Source of the DNA: Candidatus Nanopelagicales bacterium
GTDB taxonomy: Bacteria > Actinomycetota > Actinomycetes > S36-B12
Assembly (NCBI GenBank): GCA_030827125.1
Contig: JAURFD010000002.1
Location: 186,001-250,000, forward strand
DNA: 64,000 nt
Direction of reading: 5' to 3'
Shown here: one piece after another, positions 1 through 8,192 of the stretch
How the letters are laid out: the number at the start of each line of letters is the position of its first letter
Position numbering within the stretch: the first letter of the stretch is position 1
Notes under the pieces: model-generated
Seen by the model: only the letters and a program-made list of their open reading frames with translations
The model's database searches: none
Told to the model about the DNA's origin: nothing
Translations under genes and position numbers: made by a program

Positions 1-371
1 TTCCCGAAGACCTGCGGTACACCAGCGAGCACGAGTGGCTCCGCGATACCGCTGATGGCACCGTCGTCTTTGGCATCACGCACTATGCGCAAGATGCGCT
101 CGGAGACATCGTCTATGTGGATCTGCCGACTGTCGGGACGCAGATCACCGCCGGGAGCAGTTGTGGCGAGGTGGAATCCACCAAGAGTGTCAGCGAGATC
201 TACGCACCGATCTCCGGTGAGGTCATCGCCGTGAACGCCACCCTCGCCGACACACCGGACGTAGTGAATTCCGATCCGTACGGCGACGGTTGGATGATCG
301 AGGTGCGTCCTTCCGATGAGGCCGCCACCCTTGATGCGGCGGCCTACGCCGCCCTCACCGGCCAGGCCTAG
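1..371 (+). CDS. gcvH: Glycine cleavage system H protein, 5' end cut by window
   Basis: Lipoyl carrier protein that shuttles the aminomethyl group between the P, T and L proteins of glycine cleavage. The frame is open from base 3 and gives 122 residues, close to the usual family length, so only a few N-terminal residues are missing. It shows the family pattern YTSEHEWLR, ALGDIVYVDLP and GEVESTKSVSEIYAP; the lysine in ESTKSVSE (codon 183-185) is the lipoylation site. The next gene starts 4 bases downstream, so co-transcription with the FHA protein is likely. The order gcvH-FHA-MerR-DUF151-MerR-gcvP matches the mycobacterial Rv1826-Rv1832 region. Confidence 0.95.
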   Translation, partial: PEDLRYTSEHEWLRDTADGTVVFGITHYAQDALGDIVYVDLPTVGTQITAGSSCGEVESTKSVSEIYAPISGEVIAVNATLADTPDVVNSDPYGDGWMIEVRPSDEAATLDAAAYAALTGQA

Positions 372-375
372 TGCC

Positions 376-849
376 GTGAATGACTGCGGTCACGCGGTTG
401 ACCCCGGCGACCGGTTCTGTCGCGTGTGCGGAGCCCCGGTGGTGCAGGTGGATGAGACTTTCGTGGTCGACGCTGGCCCCGCCTCGACGGGGAGTCTGCC
501 CGCGGTCGGTCTCGGAACGATCAGCGGCGTCGACGAAGGCGCCGGTGTCCTGGTCGTTCGTCGAGGTGCGGGGGAGGGGACCTCGTACCTCCTCTCGGGA
601 GATCTTGTCACCGCGGGCCGCGAACCCGACTCGGATCTCTTCCTCGACGATGTCACGGTGAGCCGTCGTCATGCTGAGTTTCGCCGAATGGCCGGTGGGT
701 GGCTGCTGACCGATATCGGAAGTCTGAACGGCACCTACGTGAATCGCCACCGCGTCGAGGAGCATGCCCTCGTTCCCGGTGACGAAGTGCAGATTGGCAA
801 GTACCGCTTCGTCTACCTCGTTGGAGGGGACACCGGGACCAGCGGGTGA
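376..849 (+). CDS. garA: FHA domain protein, GarA/OdhI type, with degenerate zinc ribbon
   Basis: 157 residues from a GTG start. The C-terminal two thirds is a forkhead-associated phosphothreonine-binding domain with the GarA signature (AGREPDSDLFLDDVTVSRRH, GSLNGTYVNR, PGDEVQIGKYRF). In mycobacteria and corynebacteria the homologue switches 2-oxoglutarate dehydrogenase and glutamate metabolism when not phosphorylated. The N-terminus (CGH ... FCRVCGAP) looks like a zinc ribbon lacking its first cysteine, and the usual tandem-threonine phosphorylation motif (ETTSV) is reduced to ETFVV. The gene overlaps the following MerR gene by GTGA. A start further upstream would run into gcvH; GTG 376 is the first start after the gcvH stop. 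Family assignment is strong; the exact metabolic target is inferred. Confidence 0.85.
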   Translation: MNDCGHAVDPGDRFCRVCGAPVVQVDETFVVDAGPASTGSLPAVGLGTISGVDEGAGVLVVRRGAGEGTSYLLSGDLVTAGREPDSDLFLDDVTVSRRHAEFRRMAGGWLLTDIGSLNGTYVNRHRVEEHALVPGDEVQIGKYRFVYLVGGDTGTSG

Positions 850-1493
850 GCCTTCGCTCCATCGGTGATGTCACCGCGGAACTCCGCGGCGAGTTTCCTG
901 ATGTCACCGTGTCCAAGATTCGCTACCTCGAGATGCGGGGACTCGTGCGCCCGCAGCGGACCAGCGGAGGGCAGCGTCGCTATGACGCGGATGATGTCGC
1001 ACTCATCCGAAGGATCCTGCGTCTCCAACGCGACGAGTACCTGCCACTTGATGTCATCGCCGAGAACATCTCACGTGGGGAGGCGACCGATGAGGTTGCG
1101 AGCGAGGGCATCTCGGTATCGCGCCTGCGGCGATCCGCGTCGCGCGCGATGTCGGAGGATGAGTTTTGTGACCGGGCGGGAATCTCGGCAGAGCTTCTTG
1201 GGGAGCTCAGACGTCACGGCCTGCTGGACTCCCTCACGGGCGACGACCTCGAGGTTGCGAGGGCGATCAAGTCCCTCTCGGAATTCGGCATCGAGCCGAG
1301 GCATCTTCGGCCGTTCCGGACCTCCGCCGACCGAGACGTCGCCCTCGTGGAGCAAACGCTGCCCCAGGGGATCTCCCGGGGGCGCGGCGCCGGCGTTGCC
1401 GAGCATCGGGAGCAGGTGGCGCGGCTCTTGGCCCTGCTCCTCGATCTGCACGTGGCCCTGGTTCGAGCCCGGTCGACTACTCTCGACGTATGA
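846..1493 (+). CDS. ftsR: MerR-family regulator, FtsR type
   Basis: 215 residues with an N-terminal MerR winged helix-turn-helix (residues about 5-75: VSKIRYLEMRGLVRPQR, GQRRYDADDV). The C-terminal half is an actinobacterial-type effector/dimer region with no metal-binding cysteine cluster. It is the positional and sequence counterpart of mycobacterial Rv1828 / corynebacterial FtsR, an activator of ftsZ expression. The GTG start overlaps the FHA gene stop by 4 bases and its own stop overlaps the DUF151 gene by ATGA, so translation is probably coupled. A role in cell division is inferred from family and neighbourhood. Confidence 0.85.
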   Translation: MSLRSIGDVTAELRGEFPDVTVSKIRYLEMRGLVRPQRTSGGQRRYDADDVALIRRILRLQRDEYLPLDVIAENISRGEATDEVASEGISVSRLRRSASRAMSEDEFCDRAGISAELLGELRRHGLLDSLTGDDLEVARAIKSLSEFGIEPRHLRPFRTSADRDVALVEQTLPQGISRGRGAGVAEHREQVARLLALLLDLHVALVRARSTTLDV

Positions 1494-1960
1494 GGCGCGT
1501 GGAGGTTGTCGGAGTTCGGGTCGAGATGCCGTCGAATCAACCCATCGTTCTCGTGCGGGAGGTCGATGGTGACCGCTACGTCCCGATTTGGATCGGCGCG
1601 GTAGAAGCCACGGCCATCGCGTACGCGCAGCAGGGGGTGACACCGCCTCGTCCACTGACGCACGACCTGTTGCGCGACGTGCTGGAGTCCGTGGAGGTAT
1701 CGCTCGTTCAGGTGGAGATCACGTCCTTGGAGGCTGGGGTCTTCTACGCCGAGCTCGTACTGGGCAGCGGTGCCCGCGTCAGCGCTCGGCCGAGCGATGC
1801 CATCGCTCTCGCCCTTCGCACGGGCAGCCCGGTTCTCGTGGCCGACGACGTCCTCGAGGAGGCCGGCGTGGCCATTCCGGACGAGGAAGAGGACGAGGTC
1901 GAGAAGTTCCGGGAGTTCCTTGATCAAATCTCACCGGAGGATTTCGGGGCGGATTCCTGA
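1490..1960 (+). CDS. DUF151 bifunctional nuclease-family protein
   Basis: 156 residues, full length for the BFN/DUF151 family (Rv1829 type). It shows the characteristic LPIWIGAVEA-like segment (VPIWIGAVEATAIA), HDLLRDVLE and RPSDAIALALR. The C-terminus is acidic (DEEEDEVEKFREFLD). Family members have been described with nuclease activity in plants; the function in actinobacteria is unproven. It is encoded between two MerR regulators in a conserved cluster and overlaps ftsR by 4 bases. Confidence 0.85.
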   Translation: MRRVEVVGVRVEMPSNQPIVLVREVDGDRYVPIWIGAVEATAIAYAQQGVTPPRPLTHDLLRDVLESVEVSLVQVEITSLEAGVFYAELVLGSGARVSARPSDAIALALRTGSPVLVADDVLEEAGVAIPDEEEDEVEKFREFLDQISPEDFGADS

Positions 1961-1979
1961 CGGGTATCGGCGGGTCGCG

Positions 1980-2008
1980 TTGACCCTGGAGACCCTGACC
2001 CCTAACGT
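1980..2008 (+). promoter_or_regulatory. Candidate sigma-70 type promoter for the second MerR gene
   Basis: TTGACC (1980-1985), a 17-base spacer and TAACGT (2003-2008) form a good housekeeping-type promoter about 60 bases before the MerR start at 2072. The spacer contains two copies of GACCCT (the second at 1991-1996), which could serve as an operator. This is the only sizeable gap in the first cluster, so it probably starts a second transcript. Confidence 0.5.
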
Positions 2009-2071
2009 AAAGGCCCCGCGTACATCACGCGGTCAGCGGACGCTGTTGGCGGCGGTGGAAGGGCGGAAACC

Positions 2072-2674
2072 GTGAGCGCTCGGTTGCCTGATTCGGTGGA
2101 CGAGACCTCCCTTCCGCGTACAGTCGACCAGCCCGGCTTGTTCGATGACCACCTGCTGCGCTCCCACGCGGTAGGGCTCGGCTACCGCGGGCCTGTGGCG
2201 TGCTCCGCCGCAGGCATCACCTACCGCCAACTGGACTACTGGGCCCGCACGGGTCTCGTGGAGCCCTCCATCCGACCCGCTCAGGGTTCCGGCTCACAGC
2301 GGCTCTACTCTTTCCGCGACATTCTGATCCTGCGCGTGGTCAAGCGGCTCATCGACACCGGAGTGTCCCTGGGCAATATTCGCGCGGCGGTGCAACACCT
2401 CGAGACCCGCGGCGGAGATGATCTGGCGCGCATCACCCTCATGAGCGATGGCGCTTCGATCTACGAGTGTCGAAGCGAGGACGAGGTCATCGATCTCGTG
2501 CGGGGCGGCCAAGGCGTCTTCGGCATCGCGGTTGGACGAGTGTGGCAAGAGGTCGAGGGTCAGCTCGCCCAGTTGCCCGGGGAACGCCCCGACGCGCCCG
2601 ACGATGATCTCGCGCTGGTCGATCCCCGAGATGAACTCTCGGCGCGCCGTGCGGCCCGTCACGCTGCCGGCTGA
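2072..2674 (+). CDS. MerR-family regulator, Rv1830 type
   Basis: 200 residues from GTG. It has an MerR helix-turn-helix at about residues 45-115 (AGITYRQLDYWARTGLVEPS, GSQRLYSFRDILILRVVKRL) after a roughly 40-residue N-terminal extension. It matches the mycobacterial Rv1830 protein in order and type, which has been linked to cell division control in mycobacteria. The C-terminus ends in a charged tail (DDLALVDPRDELSARRAAR). It sits directly upstream of the glycine riboswitch, so gcvP is probably transcribed separately. The regulatory target is unknown here. Confidence 0.8.
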   Translation: MSARLPDSVDETSLPRTVDQPGLFDDHLLRSHAVGLGYRGPVACSAAGITYRQLDYWARTGLVEPSIRPAQGSGSQRLYSFRDILILRVVKRLIDTGVSLGNIRAAVQHLETRGGDDLARITLMSDGASIYECRSEDEVIDLVRGGQGVFGIAVGRVWQEVEGQLAQLPGERPDAPDDDLALVDPRDELSARRAARHAAG

Positions 2675-2683
2675 TCTCAGCGC

Positions 2684-2689
2684 TATGCT
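2684..2689 (+). promoter_or_regulatory. Possible -10 box (TATGCT) for the riboswitch-gcvP transcript
   Basis: TATGCT lies about 20 bases before the first riboswitch helix and just after the MerR stop codon. No convincing TTGACA-like -35 is visible, so this is position-based only. Confidence 0.3.
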
Positions 2690-2708
2690 GGGCCCGCTGT
2701 TCGACCGT

Positions 2709-2898
2709 TCGCGGGAGAGACCCGGCTTGCCGGGCGCCGAAGGAGCAACCGCCCCGGAAACTCTCAGGCATCAGGACCGTGCGCGGGAGGCGACTCTGGA
2801 GAGAGGGTGACCCGTTCACCCCACCGAAGGTGTAGGCCGCATCACGTGTGAGGCGGCGAATGCTCTCAGGTTGCGGTAGTCCGCAGGACCAGAGGGGG
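2709..2898 (+). promoter_or_regulatory. Tandem glycine riboswitch
   Basis: Two consecutive glycine aptamers. The first (about 2709-2806) has the signatures GGGAGAGA, GCCGAAGGAGCAA, AACTCTCAGGCA, AGGACCG and ACTCTGGAGAGA in the right order. The second (about 2807-2898) has CACCGAAGGTGTAGG, AATGCTCTCAGGTT, AGGACCAGAGGGG. The tandem arrangement is the classic two-aptamer form that binds glycine. It lies 50 bases before gcvP and should switch gcvP on when glycine is abundant. Recognition is by sequence; the fold was not computed. Confidence 0.93.
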
Positions 2899-2901
2899 TT
2901 G

Positions 2902-2920
2902 GGTGCGCAGGGCGCGCACC
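2902..2920 (+). promoter_or_regulatory. Short hairpin between riboswitch and gcvP
   Basis: GGTGCGC (2902-2908) pairs with GCGCACC (2914-2920) around a 5-base loop. It sits between aptamer 2 and the gcvP ribosome binding site (GAGGAG, 2938-2943) and has no T-tract, so it could be part of a translation-controlling expression platform. That role is inferred. Confidence 0.35.
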
Positions 2921-2948
2921 TGGCTCGACGCGTTCCCGAGGAGCAGCA

Positions 2949-5798
2949 ATGACAGCATTCCGCGATCGCCACATTGGTCCACGCGAGGCCGACATCCGAC
3001 GAATGCTCGACATTCTTGGCTACGCGGACATGGAAGCCTTCCTCTCCGACGTGGTGCCCCAGCACATCCGCGAGTGGGATGGACTGGACCTGCCACCGGC
3101 ATTGACCGAGACGCAGGCCCTGGATCGTCTCCGTGAGTTGGCTGAGCGCAACGAACCGATGCGGCAAATGATCGGTCTGGGTTATGCGAACTCGGAGACG
3201 CCGGCGGTCATTCGTCGAAATGTGCTTGAGAATCCTGCCTGGTACACCGCCTACACGCCGTATCAGCCGGAGATTTCCCAGGGACGCCTCGAGGCCCTCC
3301 TCGCCTTCCAAACCATGATCGAGGATCTCAGCGGACTACCCGTGGCATCGGCGTCACTTTTGGACGAGGCCACGGCTGCGGCGGAGGCCATGACGCTATT
3401 GAAGCGCTCCGGCAGGGTTCCCGGTTCGGTGTTCCTCGTCGATCAGGACACTCACCCACAAACGGTGGCCGTGCTGCAGACACGCGCACGCCCGTCGGGC
3501 CTCACAATTCGCCTCGTCGATGTCACCAACATCGCGACTGCGAATCCGTCCGATGCCTTCGGGATTCTCATCTCCTACCCAGGATCGTCCGGGGCCATCG
3601 CAGATCCCGGACCGGCCATCGCCTGGGCGCATGATGCCGGCCTTGGTGTCGCCGTCACCACGGATCTGCTTGCACTCACGGTGCTGACACCCCCCGGGGA
3701 ACTCGGTGCCGATGTCTGCGTGGGTTCGGCCGGTCGTTTCGGCGTACCCCTGGGATTCGGCGGTCCTCATGCGGGCTTCATGAGCGTGCGAGCCGGCCTG
3801 GAACGCTCCCTACCGGGTCGCCTCGTGGGCGTCTCCCTGGATGCCGAAGGCACGCCCGCCTACCGACTGGCACTGCAAACACGCGAGCAACACATTCGCC
3901 GCGAGAAGGCCACCAGCAACATCTGCACCGCGCAGGTACTCCTGGCCGTCATCTCCGCCATGTACGCCGCCTACCACGGCCCCGACGGTCTGAGGGCCAT
4001 CGCCGAGCGCACCCATGAGCGCGCTGCTGCGATTGCCGAAGCGTTGACGCTCGGGGGCGTGGAGGTGCTGCACGATGAGTTCTTCGACACCGTGCTGGCA
4101 CGTGTACCCGGTCGAGCTGACGAGGTCGTGGCCTTCGCCCGTGACGCGGGCATCAACCTGCGGCGTGTCGATGAGGACACGGTCGGCGTGAGCGTGGACG
4201 AAACAACATCAGAACAGGACGTCGTCGATGTCGTCACCGCGTTCGGGGTTGCGCCCAAAGCTCACTCCGATCGGTCCCACCTACCGGTGAACCTGCTGCG
4301 CACCAGCCCCTACCTGGCCCACCCGATCTTCCACGACTATCGCAGCGAGACCGAGATGCTGCGCTATCTGCGCAAACTGGCTGATCGAGATCTCGCCCTC
4401 GACCGGACGATGATTCCGCTCGGCTCGTGCACGATGAAACTCAACGCCACCGCGGAGATGGAGCCCATCACCTGGCCGGGTTTCGCGGGGATTCATCCCT
4501 TCGCGCCGCTCGACCAGGCGGAGGGTTACCGACAGCTCATTCGCGAACTCGAAGCGCAACTGTGTGAGGTGACGGGCTATGACGCCGTCTCGCTCCAGCC
4601 CAACGCGGGCAGCCAGGGTGAGTTTGCCGGACTGCTCGCTATCCGGTCCTACCTGGATGCGCAGGGTCAGGGGGATCGCGATATCTGCCTGATCCCGAGC
4701 AGTGCTCACGGGACCAACGCGGCCAGCGCCATCATGGCCGGAATGCGCGTCGTCGTCGTCACCTGTGATGACGACGGCAATGTGGATCTTGATGATGTGC
4801 GCGCCAAGATCGCGGAGCACGGCGACCGGCTCGCGGCTCTCATGGTGACCTATCCCTCGACCCATGGCGTCTTCGAAGAGGACATCGTCGACCTGTGTGC
4901 ATTGGTGCACGACGCCGGCGGTCAGGTCTATGTTGACGGGGCGAACCTCAACGCTCTCGTGGGCCTGGCGAAGCCCGGCAAGTTCGGCGCCGACGTCTCT
5001 CACCTCAATCTGCACAAGACCTTCTGCATTCCCCACGGAGGCGGTGGCCCGGGAGTCGGCCCTGTCGGGGTGCGAGAGCATCTGGCGCCCTACCTACCCG
5101 GCCACCCGTTGCGCCCGGAAGCAGGCCCGCTGGGCCGCGGTGATGAGGACGGGGGAGTGGGGTCGGTGAGCGCGGCACCGTGGGGCTCTGCGGGCATCCT
5201 GCCGATTCCCTACGCCTACATCACCATGATGGGTGCCGACGGGCTGCGGGAGGCGACCTCCGTCGCGATCTTGTCGGCCAACTACGTTGCGCTCCGGCTG
5301 TCGGCTGCCTACCCGATCCTGTACACCGGCGCGCACGATCGCGTGGCCCACGAGTGCATCATCGACCTTCGGCCGCTGACGAAGGAGACCGGTGTGACCG
5401 TCGACGACGTGGCGAAGCGGCTTATCGACTACGGCTTCCACGCGCCAACGATGTCCTTCCCGGTCGCAGGCACCTTGATGATCGAGCCCACCGAGAGTGA
5501 GAGCGTCGCCGAACTCGATCGCTTCTGCGATGCGCTGCTGGCGATCCGGGCAGAAATCGACAAGGTGGCCTCGGGGGAGTGGTCGGTCGAGGACAACCCG
5601 TTGCGCAATGCGCCGCACACGGCCGAGTGCCTCATGGATGACTGGGACCACCCCTATTCGCGTCGTGAGGCGGCTTACCCGATGGAGCAGCGAGGCCACA
5701 ACAAGTACTGGCCGCCGGTCCGTCGCATCGATGGTGCCTATGGGGATCGCAACCTGGTGTGCGCCTGTCCGCGTCCGGAGGAACTCGCGACGACGTAG
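2949..5798 (+). CDS. gcvP: Glycine dehydrogenase (decarboxylating), P protein
   Basis: 949 residues, the normal length of the single-chain P protein. It decarboxylates glycine with pyridoxal phosphate and passes the methylamine to lipoyl-GcvH. The N-terminal half carries [17 protein letters not shown] and [12 protein letters not shown]. The C-terminal half carries the PLP site [18 protein letters not shown] with lysine about residue 690. It ends with the [17 protein letters not shown] tail. The ATG start has a good GAGGAG box 5 bases upstream. Expression is governed by the tandem glycine riboswitch upstream. gcvT is not in this window. Confidence 0.98.
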   Translation: MTAFRDRHIGPREADIRRMLDILGYADMEAFLSDVVPQHIREWDGLDLPPALTETQALDRLRELAERNEPMRQMIGLGYANSETPAVIRRNVLENPAWYTAYTPYQPEISQGRLEALLAFQTMIEDLSGLPVASASLLDEATAAAEAMTLLKRSGRVPGSVFLVDQDTHPQTVAVLQTRARPSGLTIRLVDVTNIATANPSDAFGILISYPGSSGAIADPGPAIAWAHDAGLGVAVTTDLLALTVLTPPGELGADVCVGSAGRFGVPLGFGGPHAGFMSVRAGLERSLPGRLVGVSLDAEGTPAYRLALQTREQHIRREKATSNICTAQVLLAVISAMYAAYHGPDGLRAIAERTHERAAAIAEALTLGGVEVLHDEFFDTVLARVPGRADEVVAFARDAGINLRRVDEDTVGVSVDETTSEQDVVDVVTAFGVAPKAHSDRSHLPVNLLRTSPYLAHPIFHDYRSETEMLRYLRKLADRDLALDRTMIPLGSCTMKLNATAEMEPITWPGFAGIHPFAPLDQAEGYRQLIRELEAQLCEVTGYDAVSLQPNAGSQGEFAGLLAIRSYLDAQGQGDRDICLIPSSAHGTNAASAIMAGMRVVVVTCDDDGNVDLDDVRAKIAEHGDRLAALMVTYPSTHGVFEEDIVDLCALVHDAGGQVYVDGANLNALVGLAKPGKFGADVSHLNLHKTFCIPHGGGGPGVGPVGVREHLAPYLPGHPLRPEAGPLGRGDEDGGVGSVSAAPWGSAGILPIPYAYITMMGADGLREATSVAILSANYVALRLSAAYPILYTGAHDRVAHECIIDLRPLTKETGVTVDDVAKRLIDYGFHAPTMSFPVAGTLMIEPTESESVAELDRFCDALLAIRAEIDKVASGEWSVEDNPLRNAPHTAECLMDDWDHPYSRREAAYPMEQRGHNKYWPPVRRIDGAYGDRNLVCACPRPEELATT

Positions 5799-5842
5799 CC
5801 AGCCGTGCCGGGCTGGCCGGCCAACGCTAGCCTCACGGTGTC

Positions 5843-7435
5843 ATGGAACTCCTCGAGGGCGTCTTCGCGACGACGATCCTGGCCGTCGTGGTGGCCGGGA
5901 TCGCCCGCTGGCGCGGCTGGGGGATCGCGCTGCCGGTGCTCGTCGCCGGAATCATCGTGGGTTTCTTACCGTTTGGACCCCGGGCTCCAGATGATGGTGG
6001 GGACGTCTTCCTGCTGGTCCTGGCTCCACTGGTTTTTGGTGAGGCGCTGTCATCTTCGTTCGTTGACTTCCGCCGCCTTCGACGTCCGATCCTGGCGCTC
6101 GCGATCGGCTTGGTGGTGATGTCCTCACTCGCCGTCGGTGCTGTGGCTGCGCAACTGGTGCCGGGGCTGCCGCTGGCCATGGCGTTCGCCCTCGGCGCGA
6201 TCTTGTCGCCAACTGATGCCGTCGCCGTGGCGTCGATCGCCAAGCGCGTGAGTCTGCCTCGACGGGTCGTCACCATCCTCGAGGGGGAGAGCCTCGTCAA
6301 CGACGGCACGGGTCTTACCCTGCTGCGTGTGGCCCTGGCGGTGGCCGCCGCCGGGGCGCTCACCGCGCAGGAGGTTCTCACCGTTCTCGCTCAGTCCGTT
6401 CTCGGTGGCATTGCCGTCGGAGCGCTCGTGGGCATCATCTTGGCCCTGGTCATCCGTCGCGGATCCGATGATCTCCTCGCCAATGCCCTCATCCTCATCG
6501 CGCCATTTCCCGCGTACCTCGGTGCCGAGGCCATTGGCGGCTCGGGAATTCTCGCCGTTGTGACGGCCGCACTCATCGTGACGAACACCATGCTCACCGA
6601 CCGCGACTTCCGCGGCCGGCGCGCGTCTGTCGCGGTCTGGAAGCAGATCACCTTCATCCTCACGGCTCTGGCGTTCTTCTTGGTCGGTCTGGAGCTTCCC
6701 GCCACGATTGAGGAGTTGCCGGCGGAGGAACTGCGCCTGCTGCCTCTCCTCGTCATCGCCGTGCTCGTGACTTTGCTGGTCGCGCGGCTTGTTTTCGTCC
6801 TTCTTATGGCCTTGATTACCCGTCGCGACGCGCGTCGCCGCATTGGCTTGCGCGAAGCGGTCGTGCTCGCGTGGGCCGGGACCAGGGGACCGGTGTCGGG
6901 CCTGGCCGCGTTCTCCCTGCCCCTCGGGGTCGGGGTCGAGGCCCTCGTGGACCAGAGCCAGCTGCTTCAGGCAACAACGTTCCTGGTCATTGCCCTCACG
7001 CTGCTGCTGTCACCGACCCTGGGTCTGGTCGCCCGAGCCGTCAGACTGCGGGCCGACGATGATGGCGATACCGGTGCGGAGCTGCGGGCGGCGCTTGCGG
7101 CCCGTGGCCTTGCCGCACTCGATGATGCGCTGCAGGAGGCCTCCTTGGAGCGCAGGCCGCTCTCCGCAGAGGCGGAGGCGATCGTGCGTTCCCGCCTCAC
7201 CATAGATCTGCGTTCGGCCGAGGATAAGACAGGGGAGTTGCCCGTGGTGGCCGATGGCACCACCACCGTGCACGATGTCTGGGCGCTGGAGCGGATCGTT
7301 CTCAACGCCCAGCACGACGAGTTGCTGGTCCTGCGTGACTCGGGTTGGCCCGACGCGATCCTCCGCCCCGCCATGCATGAGATCGATCTCCAGCGATCCG
7401 CGCTTCGGGCACGCAACCCGCGTGCCACGGACTAG
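5843..7435 (+). CDS. CPA1-family sodium/proton antiporter (NhaP type)
   Basis: 530 residues. The N-terminal 400 residues form about 12 hydrophobic segments with the cation-binding signature of monovalent cation/proton antiporters (GAILSPTDAVAVASIAKR, with the TD pair) and EGESLVNDGTGL. The last 130 residues are a charged cytoplasmic tail with no recognisable domain, typical for this group. It should exchange Na+ (or K+) for protons at the membrane. The ATG start at 5843 is 44 bases after gcvP. It converges with the HAD gene 20 bases downstream. Ion specificity cannot be read from sequence. Confidence 0.88.
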   Translation: MELLEGVFATTILAVVVAGIARWRGWGIALPVLVAGIIVGFLPFGPRAPDDGGDVFLLVLAPLVFGEALSSSFVDFRRLRRPILALAIGLVVMSSLAVGAVAAQLVPGLPLAMAFALGAILSPTDAVAVASIAKRVSLPRRVVTILEGESLVNDGTGLTLLRVALAVAAAGALTAQEVLTVLAQSVLGGIAVGALVGIILALVIRRGSDDLLANALILIAPFPAYLGAEAIGGSGILAVVTAALIVTNTMLTDRDFRGRRASVAVWKQITFILTALAFFLVGLELPATIEELPAEELRLLPLLVIAVLVTLLVARLVFVLLMALITRRDARRRIGLREAVVLAWAGTRGPVSGLAAFSLPLGVGVEALVDQSQLLQATTFLVIALTLLLSPTLGLVARAVRLRADDDGDTGAELRAALAARGLAALDDALQEASLERRPLSAEAEAIVRSRLTIDLRSAEDKTGELPVVADGTTTVHDVWALERIVLNAQHDELLVLRDSGWPDAILRPAMHEIDLQRSALRARNPRATD

Positions 7436-7455
7436 GGGACTGGGGCCCGCGCCCG

Positions 7456-7950
7456 TCAGGTGCGGCCGAGGCGGTCCTGCGCCTCGATAAGCCCGGCGTT
7501 GCGTGGCTGTGTCCACTCCGGAACCGTGGCAGGAAATCCCGCAGCCTGGACAGCGTCCACAACCGCCGCGTCGTCATCCCATAGATTCACCACGGTGTGA
7601 GATTGAGCGAGGTCGAGCACGACCTGCAGCTTGAAATCCGGGGCCGGTCGCCAATCGCGATGCGGGCGCATTATCAGGCAGTCCGGGGCGACGGGTAGTT
7701 CGTGTTGGGCGAGCCAGGACTCGGTCACCCGGCGCAGACGCTCGGGGCGGCCGGTGAGGTAGACGATCCGGTTGCCGTCGGCATCAGCCTGACGGACCGC
7801 GTCGGCGCCAGCCTCCAAGACCGGGTCGTGGCCGGCCGCGCCGAAGAAGGCGTCCCAGTCGCGCCGAGGACCGGCCAGATGGTGCTGTCGATGCGTGACG
7901 TCGGCGATGACCCCGTCAATGTCGACGATCAACAGCGGGCGCTCAGTCAT
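7456..7950 (-). CDS. HAD-superfamily phosphatase resembling the PNK 3'-phosphatase domain
   Basis: 164 residues. It opens with the HAD motif I LLIVDIDGVIADVTHRQHH and has motif II as YLTGRPERLRRVTESWL. The layout (DIDG, HRQHHL, TGR-xE, NLWDDD) resembles the phosphatase half of bacteriophage/bacterial polynucleotide kinase and related 'polynucleotide kinase-like' stand-alone HAD proteins. No kinase P-loop is present. The substrate is unknown; a nucleic acid 3'-phosphate or a nucleotide is possible. It stands alone, transcribed away from the repeat region at 8.0 kb. Confidence 0.7.
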   Translation of the reverse strand: MTERPLLIVDIDGVIADVTHRQHHLAGPRRDWDAFFGAAGHDPVLEAGADAVRQADADGNRIVYLTGRPERLRRVTESWLAQHELPVAPDCLIMRPHRDWRPAPDFKLQVVLDLAQSHTVVNLWDDDAAVVDAVQAAGFPATVPEWTQPRNAGLIEAQDRLGRT

Positions 7951-8000
7951 GCCGCCATCGTGGCATGGTCGGCGCGGGCGGGGAGGGGCGCACCCTTCGT

Positions 8001-8057
8001 TGACTGGCGGGTTGTGGACGGTTTAGCGGGCACAAAACGTCCACAACCCGCCAGTCA
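8001..8057. repeat. Long perfect inverted repeat (REP-like hairpin)
   Basis: TGACTGGCGGGTTGTGGACG (8001-8020) is exactly complementary to 8038-8057, and three more T-A pairs extend the stem after one mismatch, leaving a 9-base loop (8025-8033). It lies between two minus-strand genes. No transposase is nearby. Its size and symmetry suit a dispersed palindromic element or a strong bidirectional hairpin; there is no T-tract. Confidence 0.85.
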
Positions 8058-8067
8058 CGTGAGAGTG

Positions 8068-8095
8068 AAATGACATAATGTCCGTTATCGGATGT
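8068..8095 (-). other. dif-like XerC/XerD recombination site
   Basis: On the minus strand the 28 bases read as an 11-base XerC-type arm ACATCCGATAA, a 6-base spacer CGGACA and an 11-base XerD-type arm TTATGTCATTT. The CCGATAA and TTATGTCA cores agree with what I recall of the actinobacterial dif consensus. It lies 11 bases from the long hairpin. It may be the chromosome dif site or a dif-like site carried by a repeat element. Confidence 0.5.
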
Positions 8096-8130
8096 TCGCA
8101 GCACGACGCTGGGCGGCAAACCGAAGGTAC

Positions 8131-8169
8131 GACCCGCTGTGATCGGCACCCGTGACATCACAGCGGGTC
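8131..8169. terminator. 13-bp perfect inverted repeat after the aminotransferase gene
   Basis: GACCCGCTGTGAT (8131-8143) is complementary to ATCACAGCGGGTC (8157-8169) with a 13-base loop. It begins 24 bases past the stop of the minus-strand aminotransferase gene, where a transcription terminator is expected, although no run of T follows on the transcribed side. Confidence 0.5.
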
Positions 8170-8192
8170 CCCATAACCCTGGTGGCTACCGC

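Noticed and set aside
7702-8161. Short open frames on both strands across the 8.0 kb hairpin
   Set aside because: Their translations mirror the inverted repeat (for example the shared RPQPAS end) and have no start signals; they are read-throughs of a non-coding element.
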